Shown in pieces: positions 36,924 through 48,789 of a stretch of DNA of 64,000 bases. The position numbers and the translations under genes are program-made. The first letter of the stretch is position 1. Every line of letters begins with the position of its first letter. Origin of the DNA: Misgurnus anguillicaudatus (taxonomy: Eukaryota; Chordata; Actinopteri; Cypriniformes; Cobitidae). The notes under the pieces were generated by a model. That model did no database searches and was not told the origin of the DNA. It saw nothing but the letters and a program-made list of their open reading frames with translations. The stretch lies in NCBI RefSeq assembly GCF_027580225.2, contig NC_073356.2, positions 14,599,501 through 14,663,500 on the forward strand. The letters are read 5' to 3'.

Positions 36924-36953
<30 letters not shown>
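36924..36953. repeat. (CT)n microsatellite
   Basis: About 15 uninterrupted CT dinucleotides. It produces arginine-glutamate runs in the overlapping minus-strand reading frame, which is not a gene. Confidence 0.95.
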
Positions 36954-36957
<4 letters not shown>

Positions 36958-37070
36958 CTCTATCAACCGAGACAGCAGACAACTCCTAGCTGGATCTTAG
37001 CTGGACTTGGCCCAGAGTCGTCTGCTGTCTAAGAAGTGGTTTAAGACTTATAGGTATACAGTATATATAT

Positions 37071-37748
37071 ACACTCTAAAAATGCTGGGTTATTTTCAAC
37101 CTCAAAAAAAGCCAAATTAACCCAGAAAATGTTTGATTTGACTCAACCAATGGCTTAAAACAACCCAGCTTAAAGGGGCCATGGCATGAATATCTGACAT
37201 TTTCCACATTTAAGTGCTATGATTGGGTCCCCAGTGCTTCTATCAACCTAGAAAATATGAAAAAGATCAACCCAGTAACTTTTGGTAAACCATTCTCTAC
37301 AAGCACATGAAAAAATAGGTCGTTGAAATTTGGCTCTCCTTATGATGTCACAAGGAGCTCTTATTATAATAATACCACACCTTAATCTGCACTATCCAAT
37401 CACAGCACTGCCATTTAGTGCAGAGAAAAGCACAAATGAGTTTTAATTGCAGCAAACCACCATCATTGTGATCAGTGTTTGAATTTCATTAGCTCATTTG
37501 TATTTTAAAGGACACACCTTTTTTTTTGCACACACCTACAAAGTGGCAATTTTAACACGCTACAATAAATTATTTATGGTATTTTGAGCTAAAACTTTAC
37601 ATGTGTGTTCTGGGGACAACAAAGATTTATTTGACATCATAAAAAAGTCTTGTGCCATGGCCCCTTTAAAATGCAACTCAGCGGGTTGGGTTAATCCCTT
37701 TTTGACCCAACGTTGGGTTTATAAATAACCCAGCATTTTTTAGAGCGT
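37071..37748. mobile_element. AACCCAGC-type MITE, split by an inner MITE
   Basis: Starts ACACTCTAAAAATGCTGGGT and ends ACCCAGCATTTTTTAGAGCG. The interior (37174-37665) is a separate element. A worn relative lies at about 46370-46432 (AATAACCCAGCTATTTTTGA). Confidence 0.88.
37174..37665. mobile_element. 492-bp TTAA-flanked MITE with AGGGGCCATGGCA ends
   Basis: Ends AGGGGCCATGGCATG and TGTGCCATGGCCCCT, with TTAA at 37170-37173 and 37666-37669. Removing it with one TTAA rejoins the host MITE, which proves the order of insertion. Confidence 0.9.
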
Positions 37749-38668
37749 AGGAATTTTGTGATTTAAATGGGGTAACTTATTTCTAAGTAATATTGGCACA
37801 CAGGTGGACTGCAGTGCAGTGCTGGGTTGGCATCTTGTTGGCACATAATGCAGGCTTGGATTAAAGCCATGTGGTGCAAAAGTGAGTTCAGGAGGTGTAC
37901 GTCATTGTCCTGCAGTAATGGAAACTCCTCTCATATTGCATTAAGGAACATCAGCTGTCGTTTTCCACTACTTGTTTGTCTGGACTTTCATTGTGGGCTT
38001 TATTTTGTTGTGGAACTTTTGTATACAAGCATGTGATGCAAAGGTGTCCTCGTGTTTTTGTGCAATATGATGTCTTGACATAAACATCTGTGGATGAATA
38101 CTAACCTTGAATCATTTTAAAGTATGCTAAATTACTGTATTATCTTTGTGCGAAACTTATAGTGAGCTGCATAGACAGTAATTTAAAATGTGATACTTAG
38201 AATACCGCATTTGAGGAAAGCGTGAAGAAACTTGTACTGGGTTCAAGGCCTCCAAAAATATGAAATGCAAAACAACATTGGGACATAATGTTTAATAAAA
38301 AAACATAATGAGTAAAGTAGGACATTTCAGCACAAGTCATGACAGTTGCATCACTTCTTGGCTATTGGTTCATTGGCTATTGGTTAGACAAGAATAGCCC
38401 CGCCCTTATTTCAAAGCATTAGTTGAGCTGTTGAATTGTTTTAGAAAATCAATCTTTTAAAAGGGAAACATGTAAAATGGAAGTCATTCTACATATAGAC
38501 TATTTATAATGTCTGGGATACAAGAAAGTGTGACGATTCTGCTATTATTTACACTTTCGGCAAAAATGGTCCCAAGCTGTCACTGGGGCAGTACCTATAA
38601 ATGTCCTACTATGTACCATTTACAGATATGAATACATTTGGTACCAATATATACATCTGAAGTATTAA

Positions 38669-39038
38669 AGATGCAGTGTGTCAATTTTTGCGGCATCTAG
38701 TGGTGAGGTTGTGCATTGCAACCAAGGCGTAGTCCACTGCTCACCCCTCGCTTTTGAAATGCATAGAGGAGCTACGTTAGCTGCTACCGGACAAACATGT
38801 CATCGTCGGAGACAACTTAGTAAAAAAAGTTTGTCCGTTAAGGGCTTCTGCAGCACAAAATGGCGACTTCCATGTAAGGGGACCCTCGGTGTATGTAGAT
38901 AAAAACATCTCATTTTAAGGTAATAAAAACATAACAGTGCATTATATGAAAGGTCTTTATACACCCCTGATCATATCGTTTTGTATAATATTTTGCATTA
39001 ATTTCAAGAGATTCTTCTAAAAATTACACACTGCACCT
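38669..39038. mobile_element. TTAA-flanked MITE, 370 bp (inverted partner of 9182-9550)
   Basis: Starts AGATGCAGTGTGTC and ends TACACACTGCACCT, between TTAA at 38665-38668 and 39039-39042. It has entered a GTACC-rich repeat (38560-38668 and 39043-39090). Confidence 0.87.
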
Positions 39039-40070
39039 TTAATACGAACTCTCTATGAATGTGCAAAGGTGCAGTTTTATTTTGATACCTATTGACTTCT
39101 AGTAGGACAAACTAATACACATCTTACACAATACACAAATATTTTGTGTTTAACATTATAAACTTATACAGGTTTAAAATAACATGAGGGTGAATAAATG
39201 ATGACATTTTTTTCATTTTTGGGTGAACTATCCTTAAGGTACATTTATAGCGATACCCTGTAGCCCAGTGTTTCTCAAACTTTTCGGTGACTGCTGTAGT
39301 CAGTGTTGCTTTAGTTTGTAGTGTTGTGTCATTCATGTATCATCACCTGAGAGGGCATTATCGAGTTTCAGTCTAAACTTAATACTGTTGTGTAATTTTA
39401 TGATCTATAAGAACATGCTATTATGTGTGCTCACCAGCCCAAATCAGGAAGAGATGAGTCAGATCTGAGGTAGAAACTATTTCGTTTGTTTAAGTTGTGA
39501 GTTCACCAGACACAATTAAACTGCTTAAAAGCTTAAAGGTGATTTGATAATAAATGAATAAAACATTATGCATATCTCTAGTGCGTTTAAGTGCATTGAA
39601 TGTTGTTAATGTTACATTATTCTTTATGAATAAAACATACAGAGCATTTCTCTGATGTACTGATCCAATAAACTAGAGATAATGATTGATTCAAGAACGT
39701 TGGATGTTGTAAGTTAATATGTTACTGTTCACTGTCAGAAAAAAGGTACAAAAATGTCCCTTATCTGTCACTGGGGTGGTACTCAAGATTCAGTTTTGTA
39801 CCTTTTTAGGTATACTAAGCATATAAAATGATGTAACTTTTTGGGTACATATAACTGTACTACACGGATCTATTGTGAACCTATAAAGGTCAGACTGATC
39901 TCACAGAAAGTCGTTTTATAGTTACAATTTTATTTTAGTTTTTTGTGTCATTTCTTTTTCGTGTCATTTTATGTATTGTTTTCTCATAGTTTTTTCTTAT
40001 TTTCTTACCATTTTTGCTTGGGGTTGGGAGTTAGAATCACTTTCTGTTACATTTTTAGACATCCTAACCT

Positions 40071-40550
40071 CATAGACTGTAAAAAAAAGATGGACGATGC
40101 CTGTTCGCTCTCTTTTATTGGTGAAAAGTGAAGCCACCAGTGTCCCGATATGGCGCTGACATCTTGGGTCTTGAGTCTGCGCAGTAGCGATTTTGGGACC
40201 AGTCCTGCGCAGTAGTAAGGAGGAAGTAAAGCCGCGAAATCAAGACCCCGCCATCGCTCTCGTAGAATGCGCATATCACAGCTGTCAATCATGACATCAC
40301 ACCACCGTTAAATATTAAATAACTTACTAAACACAAACTTATTTTAAAAACAAACACTTGAATTTACATCCGCGCGATAAAAACTACAGTAAATGACAGA
40401 AGCCAGCTTCGGAAAAAAGATATAATTGAAGTGTAATTACATTTTTTAGTTGGTCTCAAGTCCCATTGAATAACATGGGGAGGCGGGGTTTATGACCTAT
40501 ACTGGGACCAGTCACTGGGGGGCGATCAAGACGTTTTGGCTTCACTTTTC
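40071..40550. repeat. foldback repeat with GAAAAGTGAAGCCA arms
   Basis: GAAAAGTGAAGCCA near 40123 pairs with TGGCTTCACTTTTC near 40537, and GCGCAGTAG motifs repeat inside. The left edge reads CATAGACTGTAAAAAAAAGA. No coding capacity. Confidence 0.55.
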
Positions 40551-40555
40551 CCAAC

Positions 40556-41017
40556 ACATCCTCACCCCTTGACCATTCGTCAATATGTGACGGGGAGGGT
40601 ATACCTTTCGCGTCATTTTTTGACGAACTGGGGACTTCAATACTATTACGTCCGTTGCATCCTCTTTCCTATTTTCTTACCATTTTCGCGTCGGTTTAGG
40701 GTTAGATTACGCAAAATTAAACAGTGTACGCGAAATTAAACAGTTGTCACCTGGCGTTGGGGTTAGAGTTAGGTACGACAGTTGTCACCTGGCGTTGGGG
40801 TTAGAGTTAGGTTTGGGTAGGGATGTCATTATGTAAATCTAACCCTAAACCGACGCGAAAATGGCAAGAAAATAGGACACAGAATGCAACAGACGCAACA
40901 GCATTGAAGTCCCCAGCTCGTCAAAAAAATGACGCGAAAGGTATACCCTCCCCGTCACATATTGACGAATGGTCAAGTGTCGTCAAATATTGACGACATG
41001 GGGTGAGGATGGGCACG
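40556..41017. mobile_element. 462-bp foldback element with a duplicated core
   Basis: The left arm (CCAACACATCCTCACC, ATTCGTCAATATGTGACGGG) is mirrored by the right arm (CCCGTCACATATTGACGAAT, GGGGTGAGGATGGG). Between the arms a 37-bp unit starting CAGTTGTCACCTGGCGTTGG occurs twice in tandem (about 40741 and 40778). TTAGGGTTAGA/TCTAACCCTAAA flank the core, resembling telomere-like motifs by chance. Confidence 0.8.
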
Positions 41018-41694
41018 GTTGTCCTAACCCAAACCCCAACTCTAACCCCAACTCCAGGCCGGAATGGTTTTAAAAGAGGAAGAAAAACATGTAGAAACCA
41101 ATAGGGGAGAATGGGGTAAAGTGAGACACCCCCTGTATCTAGGCAACGGAACACATTTGTGGTCCTATGACTATTATGTTTTTAAGCCCCTCAAATTTCC
41201 CCTTGGCCATGAAGGACAGGGCCTCATGCTGCTGTGTTTAGCATGTTTTTTTTCACAAAAATATATTTTTTGCTTGTAAAAGTAAATTTTCTTGCTGTCA
41301 ACTTAATCAACTGTTGTGCCAAAGCAAATTGATTCAGGTAGAAAAACTTATATCACACATGTTTATGAACTACCAACATATAAAACCTTGTGTTGATGCT
41401 AGCTGAAGATAAGCCTGAATTTCCAAGAGAGAGAGTTTTTTTCCAAAATGTGGCGGTGGGGTAAAGTGAGACAAATGCTGTGGGGTAAAGTGAGACATGA
41501 GGCACAAGTTCAGTTTAGTCTAAAATATATTTTAATGTAATATTACATTACATATGTTTTATTTTTAATGTTATAAACATTGCAGAAAAAACATTATGCC
41601 TAGTCAATACACCAGGAAGGCAGCCTGGGGAAAAACACCCCTTGAGGAGATGGAGAGTGCAGCTGCTTAGGTCAAGGAAGGAAAGAAGTCTCTA

Positions 41695-42258
41695 ATGCTA
41701 CGTACACACCAAACGCAAGGCATCATGGAACTGTGGGTTCACACCAGACACAAGTTCAACAATTTGCGCAAGTAGATTACATACAAAGTCAATGCAAAGA
41801 TGCGATCAGACACGTCCTTGCGTGTGGCAATGCGAATGATATGGGTGGCGCGTTTGCCATGAAAACACGCGCTATTCGCCGCAAACACGTCTTCGCCCAA
41901 TTTGAAAAAAATTCAACTCGAGCTAAAAATTCACATTACACAATGTTAAATCCTGCGAGTAATCTAGATCAAGTAACGCGATGCCCCGCATTTGGTGTGT
42001 ACGTAGCATTACTCACTCTAGATTACTCACGGGATTTAACATTGTGTCATGCAAACTTTTCGCTCGAGATAAATATTTCCAACTTGGGCGAAGACATGTT
42101 TGAGGTGAATAGTGCGTGTTTTCGCGGCGGGTGCTCCGCTCATGTGGTGTCGTTCGCGTCGCCCCATGCGGGGATGCGTCTGGTCGTGTCTTTGCATTAA
42201 CTTTGAATGTAATCTACTTGCACAAATCGTTAAACTCACGTCTGGTGTGAACCCACAG
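41695..42258. mobile_element. double palindromic MITE
   Basis: Unit A, 41695-42009, has inverted ends ATGCTACGTACACACCAAA and TTTGGTGTGTACGTAGCAT. The sequence 42010-42258 is an inverted, diverged copy of the interior of A (TGTGGGTTCACACCAGAC near 41732 against GTCTGGTGTGAACCCACA near 42240). The whole could fold into a hairpin with arms of about 250 bp. The 155- and 97-codon frames over it are mirror-image artefacts. Confidence 0.85.
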
Positions 42259-42423
42259 TAAGAGCAGCTGCAAGGGATAGAAATATTGATAGATAGTTCT
42301 GATTGTCTTTTGCGCTGACCCGCAGACACTAGCTGGCTCTAAGGGTCCTCTGTTCTGACCCCCAGACTGCGTTCTAATCTAACTGGTTCTATATGTCATT
42401 TGAATGTTAATTAAAATAATTTG

Positions 42424-42605
42424 AATTGTCGGAGCCAATGGTGTATAGTGGGCAGCGCTCTGACATGTGGTGCTTTCACACTTTCTGGGACCCGAGTTCG
42501 ATTCCCGGCTCGTGGTCATTTGCCGATCCAATACCCTTCTCTCCTCCCTGTCCTTTCCTGTCCTCTCCAAAACTCACTGTTAAATAAAGGCAAAAACTGG
42601 CAAAA
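42424..42605 (+). mobile_element. tRNA-derived SINE, plus strand
   Basis: A tRNA-like head has an A-box region (TGGTGTATAGTGGGCAGCGC) and a B-box (GAGTTCGATTCCCG) about 45 bases apart. It is followed by a pyrimidine-rich body (CCTTCTCTCCTCCCTGTCC) and a tail with AATAAAGGCAAAAACTGG. The head does not fold as a functional tRNA with a clean acceptor stem, so it is a SINE rather than a tRNA gene. Confidence 0.8.
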
Positions 42606-43349
42606 CAATATAACTTTTGAATTATATTACGTTGTATTTGATATTGGTTCAGAGTTACTGTACTTTCAAGTGTTTAGAAAAATAATGTTCTTAATTGACC
42701 AATCCCCTTGATTCTTTTACTAGTCCATAGTTCTGGAATGTGTGGTTGTCAAGCTAGCCGTCAGGATTTTATCTGTTACAATATGTGCTGTTATGGTAGT
42801 TTCAGAGTGGAAAAAGTAAGTGGATCAGTTTACCCTGAGCTGGTTCACTTTACCCCCTTGATTTTTCTGGTTTGTCTCAGTTTACCCCTAAGCTGGGGTA
42901 AAGTGAGACACAAGACCACTTTTTTTAAAACAATCATATTTTCACTGCTCTTCGTCCTGAATACATTCTGGTTATTTCCAAAGCTAGGAAACATCCTGAA
43001 TTAATGGGAAATGTGTAAATTTGACTGATATATAATTTTAGTTCGCTTAGAGGGGAGCAAATGTAAAAAATGTCTCACTTTACCCCACTCTCCCCTACAT
43101 AAAAGTACATCCAAACCCCAAATCTACCCAAACCCCAAGCAACAAGGATTTAAAAATAGGGGGGGAAATGCGAAAACAATACATAAAATCAAACAAAAAA
43201 GAAAATCGAGCCACGGACACGAGAAACTATTTTTACGAAAAAGACATTCATGCTCAAGGCACAAAAAAAGCTGAATTTCGTGCCATGGACACAAATAAAT
43301 TGAGACGATTTTGCGTGAATATAACACGCCTTTCCGTGAGATCCTGTTG

Positions 43350-46300
43350 GAATAAAGATAGGTATGTATTAATTAGTCTAAGTTGAGGTAAGAACATAGT
43401 AACATTTTTTAAAATATTTTATAAATAAATAAAATATTGAAAAACGGAAACAATAGGTCCTTAGGGTATAATATTGTACCCCAAAAGGTAGAACATTTCA
43501 ATGTGTTGTATATACCCATAAAGGTACACAAATGAACCAGCTTACACTAGACAGATTGAATTTTTACAAAATAAAATCAATTTGATACCTAGTATGATTT
43601 AAATACATTCCTGTAGACAAACTAACATTGTATCATTGTAGTATTGATGTCTATCTGTCTGTTTCGGTTGTTCCCGCCAGCTTGTCTCCAAATACGGCAA
43701 TTTTTCCAACCACCTACATGTAACTGAAAATGGCTTTGGTGTGCTTGAACTTTGTTCTTCATTGGCATTGTTTCAGGCACATACAGTAGCAACACTGTTC
43801 AGATATTCTGAATGATTTGAGGAAAAAGGGCAATATTACACTGACACCAACCCCCCCAAGTTTAATGGGTTATTTTTGGACTGAAAGATAAAATAAACCA
43901 TCAAAACCACAGTTTCACTTTCGCAATAATGCCGTTAAGGTACATCACTTAAGTCGCCAGATGACTAATGCTGTGTGGGAATTCTGTGTACTCTTTAAAA
44001 CCTGTTCATTTCTATTTACTTCATGATATTTATCACAAGCCAAAAAGTCCCTCAGTATAACATGTGAAAGAAATTCCCTCATCGCAATACACAACACGAG
44101 GCGCGCATGGCATTACTACATTGGCCGACTACCTTGAATAGTTCTGATTGGCTAAGACTCAGCATCACGCGTGTTTTCATTGGTTGAGACCAGTGCTCAG
44201 GCAGTGTTCATTCACCTCATGCATGCTCCCTATTTTTCCTAATTTCTTCTGGTTTTATCTTAATGTCCTTAAGCTGATAGTACAAGTTATGTTTTCAAAT
44301 TGGAATTCTAAATGTTTGTTATTTTCTGAAATAATAACATGACAATAGATGGTTGATAGGTTTACAAATCGTCATTTTAAAACATTTAATTCATCTGACT
44401 ATAAAATATCAGAAGAAAAACATGTAATCAAATCTCAAAAATGTAGAGCTTTGAGAACAAAGATCACATCTTTGACCCGTGACCTGTTTTTTTAAACCCA
44501 CGATACCGCAAAATGTTCCTTTTCTTCACTTATTCTTCCTCTGTTCTGCCAAACAGCAGTTTATACCTCCCACGTCATCGCTATGTGGTTTGAGAAAGGG
44601 AACACGACTTCCTTTAGATCATTGTACACCAAGTCTCAACAGAACACATGTCTTTGAATTCTGATTGGTGGTTGAATTTGATCACGCCTCACCCCATTGG
44701 CTGGATGGTTTGAGCATGTTGTGATCATGCTGTGAACGCATGTTAGCATCACTCTTACTGCTATGCCAAATGCTCCTCATTCTTTAGTTCATTCTTCAGC
44801 ACTATGAACATTGCATTGGACCTAAACATCAAACATAAAGTCTAAACCTGGAAACATTCAGCTTGATGCTGATTTGATTTATTAAGCCAGCATTGATGCA
44901 CTAAACTCTTTGGTTCCCTTTCTAAATAAAAACAGCCATTATCACATGATGACAAAGGAATGTTACTGACCTTGGTAAACTCCAAACACCTCGAGACCAC
45001 AAACATGTAACCAAGTGGTTTAACTGAATAAAGGGACATGTGTGTTGTGAATTAAACTACAAAAAGTCTTAAAAGTGATGAACAATGCAAGGACACAATA
45101 AGAGAAAGATGGAAATAAGAAGTCATTTTAATGTTTTGGAGTTTAAAATAAACTTTTGCATTACCTGTAAACCTACAGGAGATCGCATAAGAACCTTGAT
45201 CAAAAAAATAAAAATAAAATAATCTAGAACTGTTTTTGTTACATTTCTTAAACGAGGAAGTAAAACTGATGTTAGCATGTGCTATTTATTCAGTAAAACT
45301 GACTTAACACATTCAGACACAGAAAATGGGAATTAGGAAGAGAAAACTGATGTGAAACAGGATTTGTCAGCACATTTCGCCTGATGTTGTTTTTCCCAAA
45401 ACATTGCTTTGTTGACAGAAGACTATCTAGAAATTCTGGCATCTGACTTTCCATTAAAAAACATAGAGGTTATGTGCTACATTTGTATTATACTCTGTGA
45501 CAACATAACATTTAGTTGCAAAAGTACATCAACAGACAAACTTGAGCCGCAGTATTGCATCATTGTTTTCGCATTTTAGTATTCACATGTGTGTTCAAAA
45601 CAACCCTAAGGCATGGCAAAACCTGCATAAATGTACACAAACATGTTTTATGGTTTCACGTGTGATAACAAGAGCCTCTATTGGTCTGTAAAGTGAAAGC
45701 AACCCACAAACTCCTCCCACGCTGACGTGTGAATAAGATCAGAATGTTCTGTTTGCAGTGAGCTGAGAGAAAAACACTTTGAGAAAGGGGAAATATCCTT
45801 TCTGTTAACCTTGACCTGGCCTCTGTTATGTTACCTGCACACTGAGATAATGTTTGATGATGACCAGACACGTATAGGATATTTGAATTGCAATGCTTAG
45901 GAGGCACTGGTCACAAACTTTATACAAATTAATTATATTAGGATTTTTTGTTGTTGTTAAAAAAGCACAAATTGGGTTATTATAGTAAAGGTCATTAAGA
46001 AGACTGTTTTGTTAGAGGAATTTTGTTGTCCAAAAGTATTTAGAAAGACTCAGCTTGCGGACTTGTCTGCCTCTAGTGGTTTATAATGGAACTGCAGCGG
46101 TTTGTGAGAGGACGTAGGTTTTTAAATGCACAGCTGTTTTGCAGGCATAAAATATGTTTAATAGATTACAATTATGTTAGATTTTTAGTAAGAAGAAGTT
46201 TTATTTATATAGTGCCTTTTCACAGCTCAAGGTGGCTTTATAAACTTTAACATAGTAAAATGTAACATTAATGCACAACACACACACAGAATCACACATA

Positions 46301-46592
46301 TCCAGCACTAGCTGAAGTACATATTAAACAGATATGTTTTAACTGAGTCTTAAAAATTGGCAAATTATAACCCAACGGTGTCCAATATTTACCCAACAAG
46401 GCCTAAAAATAACCCAGCTATTTTTGAAGTGTATAGTGAATTTCATGATTTAGGAGCAATGACACAAAATAACCTTCCAGCAACACCTAAATCGATCTTG
46501 TCATCTTCTCAAACAACTTCATGAGATGCATTCTGGGATGTTTTTTTTTTAAGTTCTTATATACACTGGACACTTGATGGCAACTCATGGAT
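43350..46592. other. gene-free stretch (part 4)
   Basis: Mostly low-copy looking sequence. A GTACC-rich repeat fragment lies at about 43450-43535. A dispersed-repeat fragment with TTTATATAGTGCCTTTTCA lies at 46200-46300. No exon was found here, including nothing resembling hemojuvelin, the other neighbour of TXNIP in mammals. Confidence 0.45.
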
Positions 46593-46763
46593 TATTTATA
46601 TTTATTCATGCATTTGGCAGATGCTTTTATCCAAAGCGACTTACAGTGCATTACAAGCTATACATGTTTATTTTCATCAGTATTTGTGTTCCCAGGGTTT
46701 TAAATCCATGGCCTTCTCCATTGCAAATGCAATGCCGTACCACTGAGCTACACAGGAACATGG
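46593..46763 (-). mobile_element. tRNA-derived SINE, minus strand
   Basis: Read on the minus strand it begins with an A-box-like TGTAGCTCAGTGGTACGGC, then a B-box region (GGATTTAAAACCCTGGGAAC), and ends with TAAAAGCATCTGCCAAATGC. It is a very common fish repeat type. Worn relatives are at 52021-52118 (same orientation) and 62237-62295 (opposite). Confidence 0.75.
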
Positions 46764-47102
46764 ATTCAAAATGATGTTGGTTTAATTTTGTGCTTTGGCA
46801 CAACACATGCATAACAACAGCCACACAGTTGACTACAAATTTTAAGCGTTTTAGCACGATTAAAAAGTCTGTGTGACCCTGGACCACAAAACCGGTCATA
46901 ATTGTCACAGGCATATTTATAGCAATAGCCAAAAATACATTGTATGGTCAAAATTACAAAAAAAATAAATGCCATAATTCATTAGGATATTAAGTAAAGA
47001 TCATGTTCCATGAAAATGTTTTTTACATGTCCTACAGTAAATATATATAAAAATTTATTTATCAGATGTAATATTTGTTGCTAAGAACTATTGGACAACG
47101 TT

Positions 47103-47576
47103 AAAGGAAAATACCACCGTTTTTCAATATTTTCAATATAATCTAATTTTCAACTTAGATTAATTAATACATACCTATCTTTTTCAATGTGTGCACTTAA
47201 TCTTTGTACAGTGCGTTGTGAATGTGTTAGCATTTAGCCTAGCCCCATTCATTCCTTAGGATCCAAACAGGGATGAATTTACAAGCCACCAAACACTTCC
47301 ATGTTTTCCCTATTTAAAGACTGTTACATAGTTACATGAGTAAGTATGGTGGCACAAAATAAAACATGGAGATTTTGACCTCGGGCACAGTAATATTGAC
47401 AGAAGTTTGTGCGAGAGGTGGAGTAGTCAGGAGTGATGATGTTACTACGCATCGAGGTCGAAGTGCTGCAAACTAAGTGCTCTTCTGCCATACAATATAG
47501 TTCTCATTTTTATCTGCTCAAAAAATCGCCACGTTTTATTTTGTTTTAAGAAAAACAGTGGACAGTGGAGGTTTAG
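47103..47576. repeat. probable MITE with TTAAAGGAAAATACCACCG left end
   Basis: The left end resembles a dispersed fish repeat starting AGGAAAATACCACCG after TTAA. A possible right end, ACAGTGGAGGTTTAG before TTAA, matches only weakly. Boundaries are uncertain. Confidence 0.4.
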
Positions 47577-47624
47577 TTAAAACAATCAAATTATGTTTGT
47601 GTGTCCCAATATGCACGGGTTTAA

Positions 47625-47901
47625 AGCAACACTATGTAGTTTCCTTGTAAAATTGACTTACGGCTCCCCCATGTGGTTGAAAAGTGCAACAGTGCCTGGT
47701 ATCAGACACACTTCTGCAGGCAGGGGGAGGGGTGGGGCTGTGTGCTCTACCCTCCACCTCGACATTCAGAGTGTGCTTGTAGCAGCTAGGAGGCTGATCA
47801 GGTTGCAGCAGCAGTAGAATTTTATCCAGTTAACAGTTGTTCTATCACTAAAATAATTTTAGTTACATTATTTAAAGGTTGAAAAACTACATAGTGTTGC
47901 T
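47625..47901. mobile_element. 277-bp TTAA-flanked MITE with AGCAACACTATGTAG ends
   Basis: Ends AGCAACACTATGTAGTTT and AAACTACATAGTGTTGCT are nearly perfect inverted repeats, with TTAA at 47621-47624 and 47902-47905. A related left arm (AGCCACACTATGTTGG) occurs at 56955 inside polr3gl. Confidence 0.9.
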
Positions 47902-48789
47902 TTAAGTAACTTCAAAAAGTTATCACATTTGTACACATGACTCTTAACCATATCAGTTTTTCTAGATCAACATCTGATACACTACATGTTCTTACAGTCA
48001 CCTCAACTTCTGAATGAGCAATGTAATATTAGATGCAATAAGAGCAAGTGCCAAAACGTTTTACTTCATTCAGTTTTGACATCGTGAAACTCAATAAGTT
48101 GCTGACAAGTCCTGGAGTACAGACAGTGTCATGATATATCTCGACTCTAGTGCCAGTAAGATCAGCCTGCACCGCCAGTCTAACCAATCAGATACGCTGA
48201 AGCAGCGAATCACTATGCAGAAGAAAAATGCACAACTGCACATCAGATGTTTTGGTAATTGGTGTGTTATTATGGACTGTGGGTCATTTTCTGCTGAAGT
48301 CAAGCTTTACATTATGTAAACAGTTTCGCAATGCGGCTTTAATTAAGATTGTGGAAGGACAAAGACGTAAGAGAAAACAGTAGAGATAATATCCTGTGTT
48401 TTATCCTTGAATACGCCTGTCCAGCCTGTTGTTTAGTCTAAAATCTGCCGATTTCTCTTCAGCGCTCTAATCACAGAGCTCACAGCAAACAATAACCGGC
48501 TATCACGTGGTCTACCATGGCTGATATTTGTTATTGTTGTGTTTTGTGAACATGAGAATTTTGAGATAAAATGATCGTGCTTCAAACGTATCACCTCAAG
48601 GTCCTGCAATAAACAGCCACACTACAAAAAAATACTTTTTTAGACAAAAAACATACATTTTAAATAAATGTATGCTTAAAACAAGCAAAACAATATGCCA
48701 GTGGGTTTTTTCTTAAACACTTAATTCAAGAAAAACTTTTTTACCCCATTGGCAGATTATATTTGTGCTTGTTTTAAGCACAAATTTAC

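Larger units (their letters stand above)
41102..43097. mobile_element. 2-kb DNA transposon with 27-bp inverted ends (GGGGTAAAGTGAGACA family)
   Basis: The left end (41102-41128) and right end (43071-43097) match as inverted repeats at 26 of 27 positions, including the terminal TA that is probably the target. The core motif GGGGTAAAGTGAGACA recurs inside at about 41459 and 41484, and again at about 42895. Related worn ends occur near 53967-53986 and 60278. No transposase is readable, and it has been filled by a palindrome (41695-42258) and a SINE (42424-42605). Confidence 0.88.
39892..43349. mobile_element. composite nest: inverted-repeat host with several later insertions
   Basis: Outer arms (39892-40050 and about 43110-43349) are inverted: ACTGATCTCACAGAAAG against CTTTCCGTGAGATCCTG, with TTTTGTGTCATT/GACACAAA and CTTGGGG/CCCCAAG blocks. 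Between them lie the elements at 40071-40550, 40556-41017 and 41102-43097. The last of these holds a palindrome and a SINE of its own. Exact joins between the shells are uncertain. Confidence 0.6.

Noticed and set aside
40680..40860. Telomere-like TTAGGGTTAG motifs
   Set aside because: There are only one or two copies on each arm of a foldback element; not an interstitial telomere array.
41733..42200. 155-codon open frame, the longest on the plus strand
   Set aside because: It lies across the double palindrome 41695-42258; the opposite strand shows a matching frame from the mirrored arm, and the translation has no domain.
42440..42520. A tRNA gene
   Set aside because: A- and B-box motifs are present, but the acceptor arms do not pair and the sequence continues into a SINE body.
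43350..46590. Hemojuvelin (hjv), the other mammalian neighbour of TXNIP
   Set aside because: No exon with RGM-family cysteine motifs was found in any frame here or elsewhere in the window.
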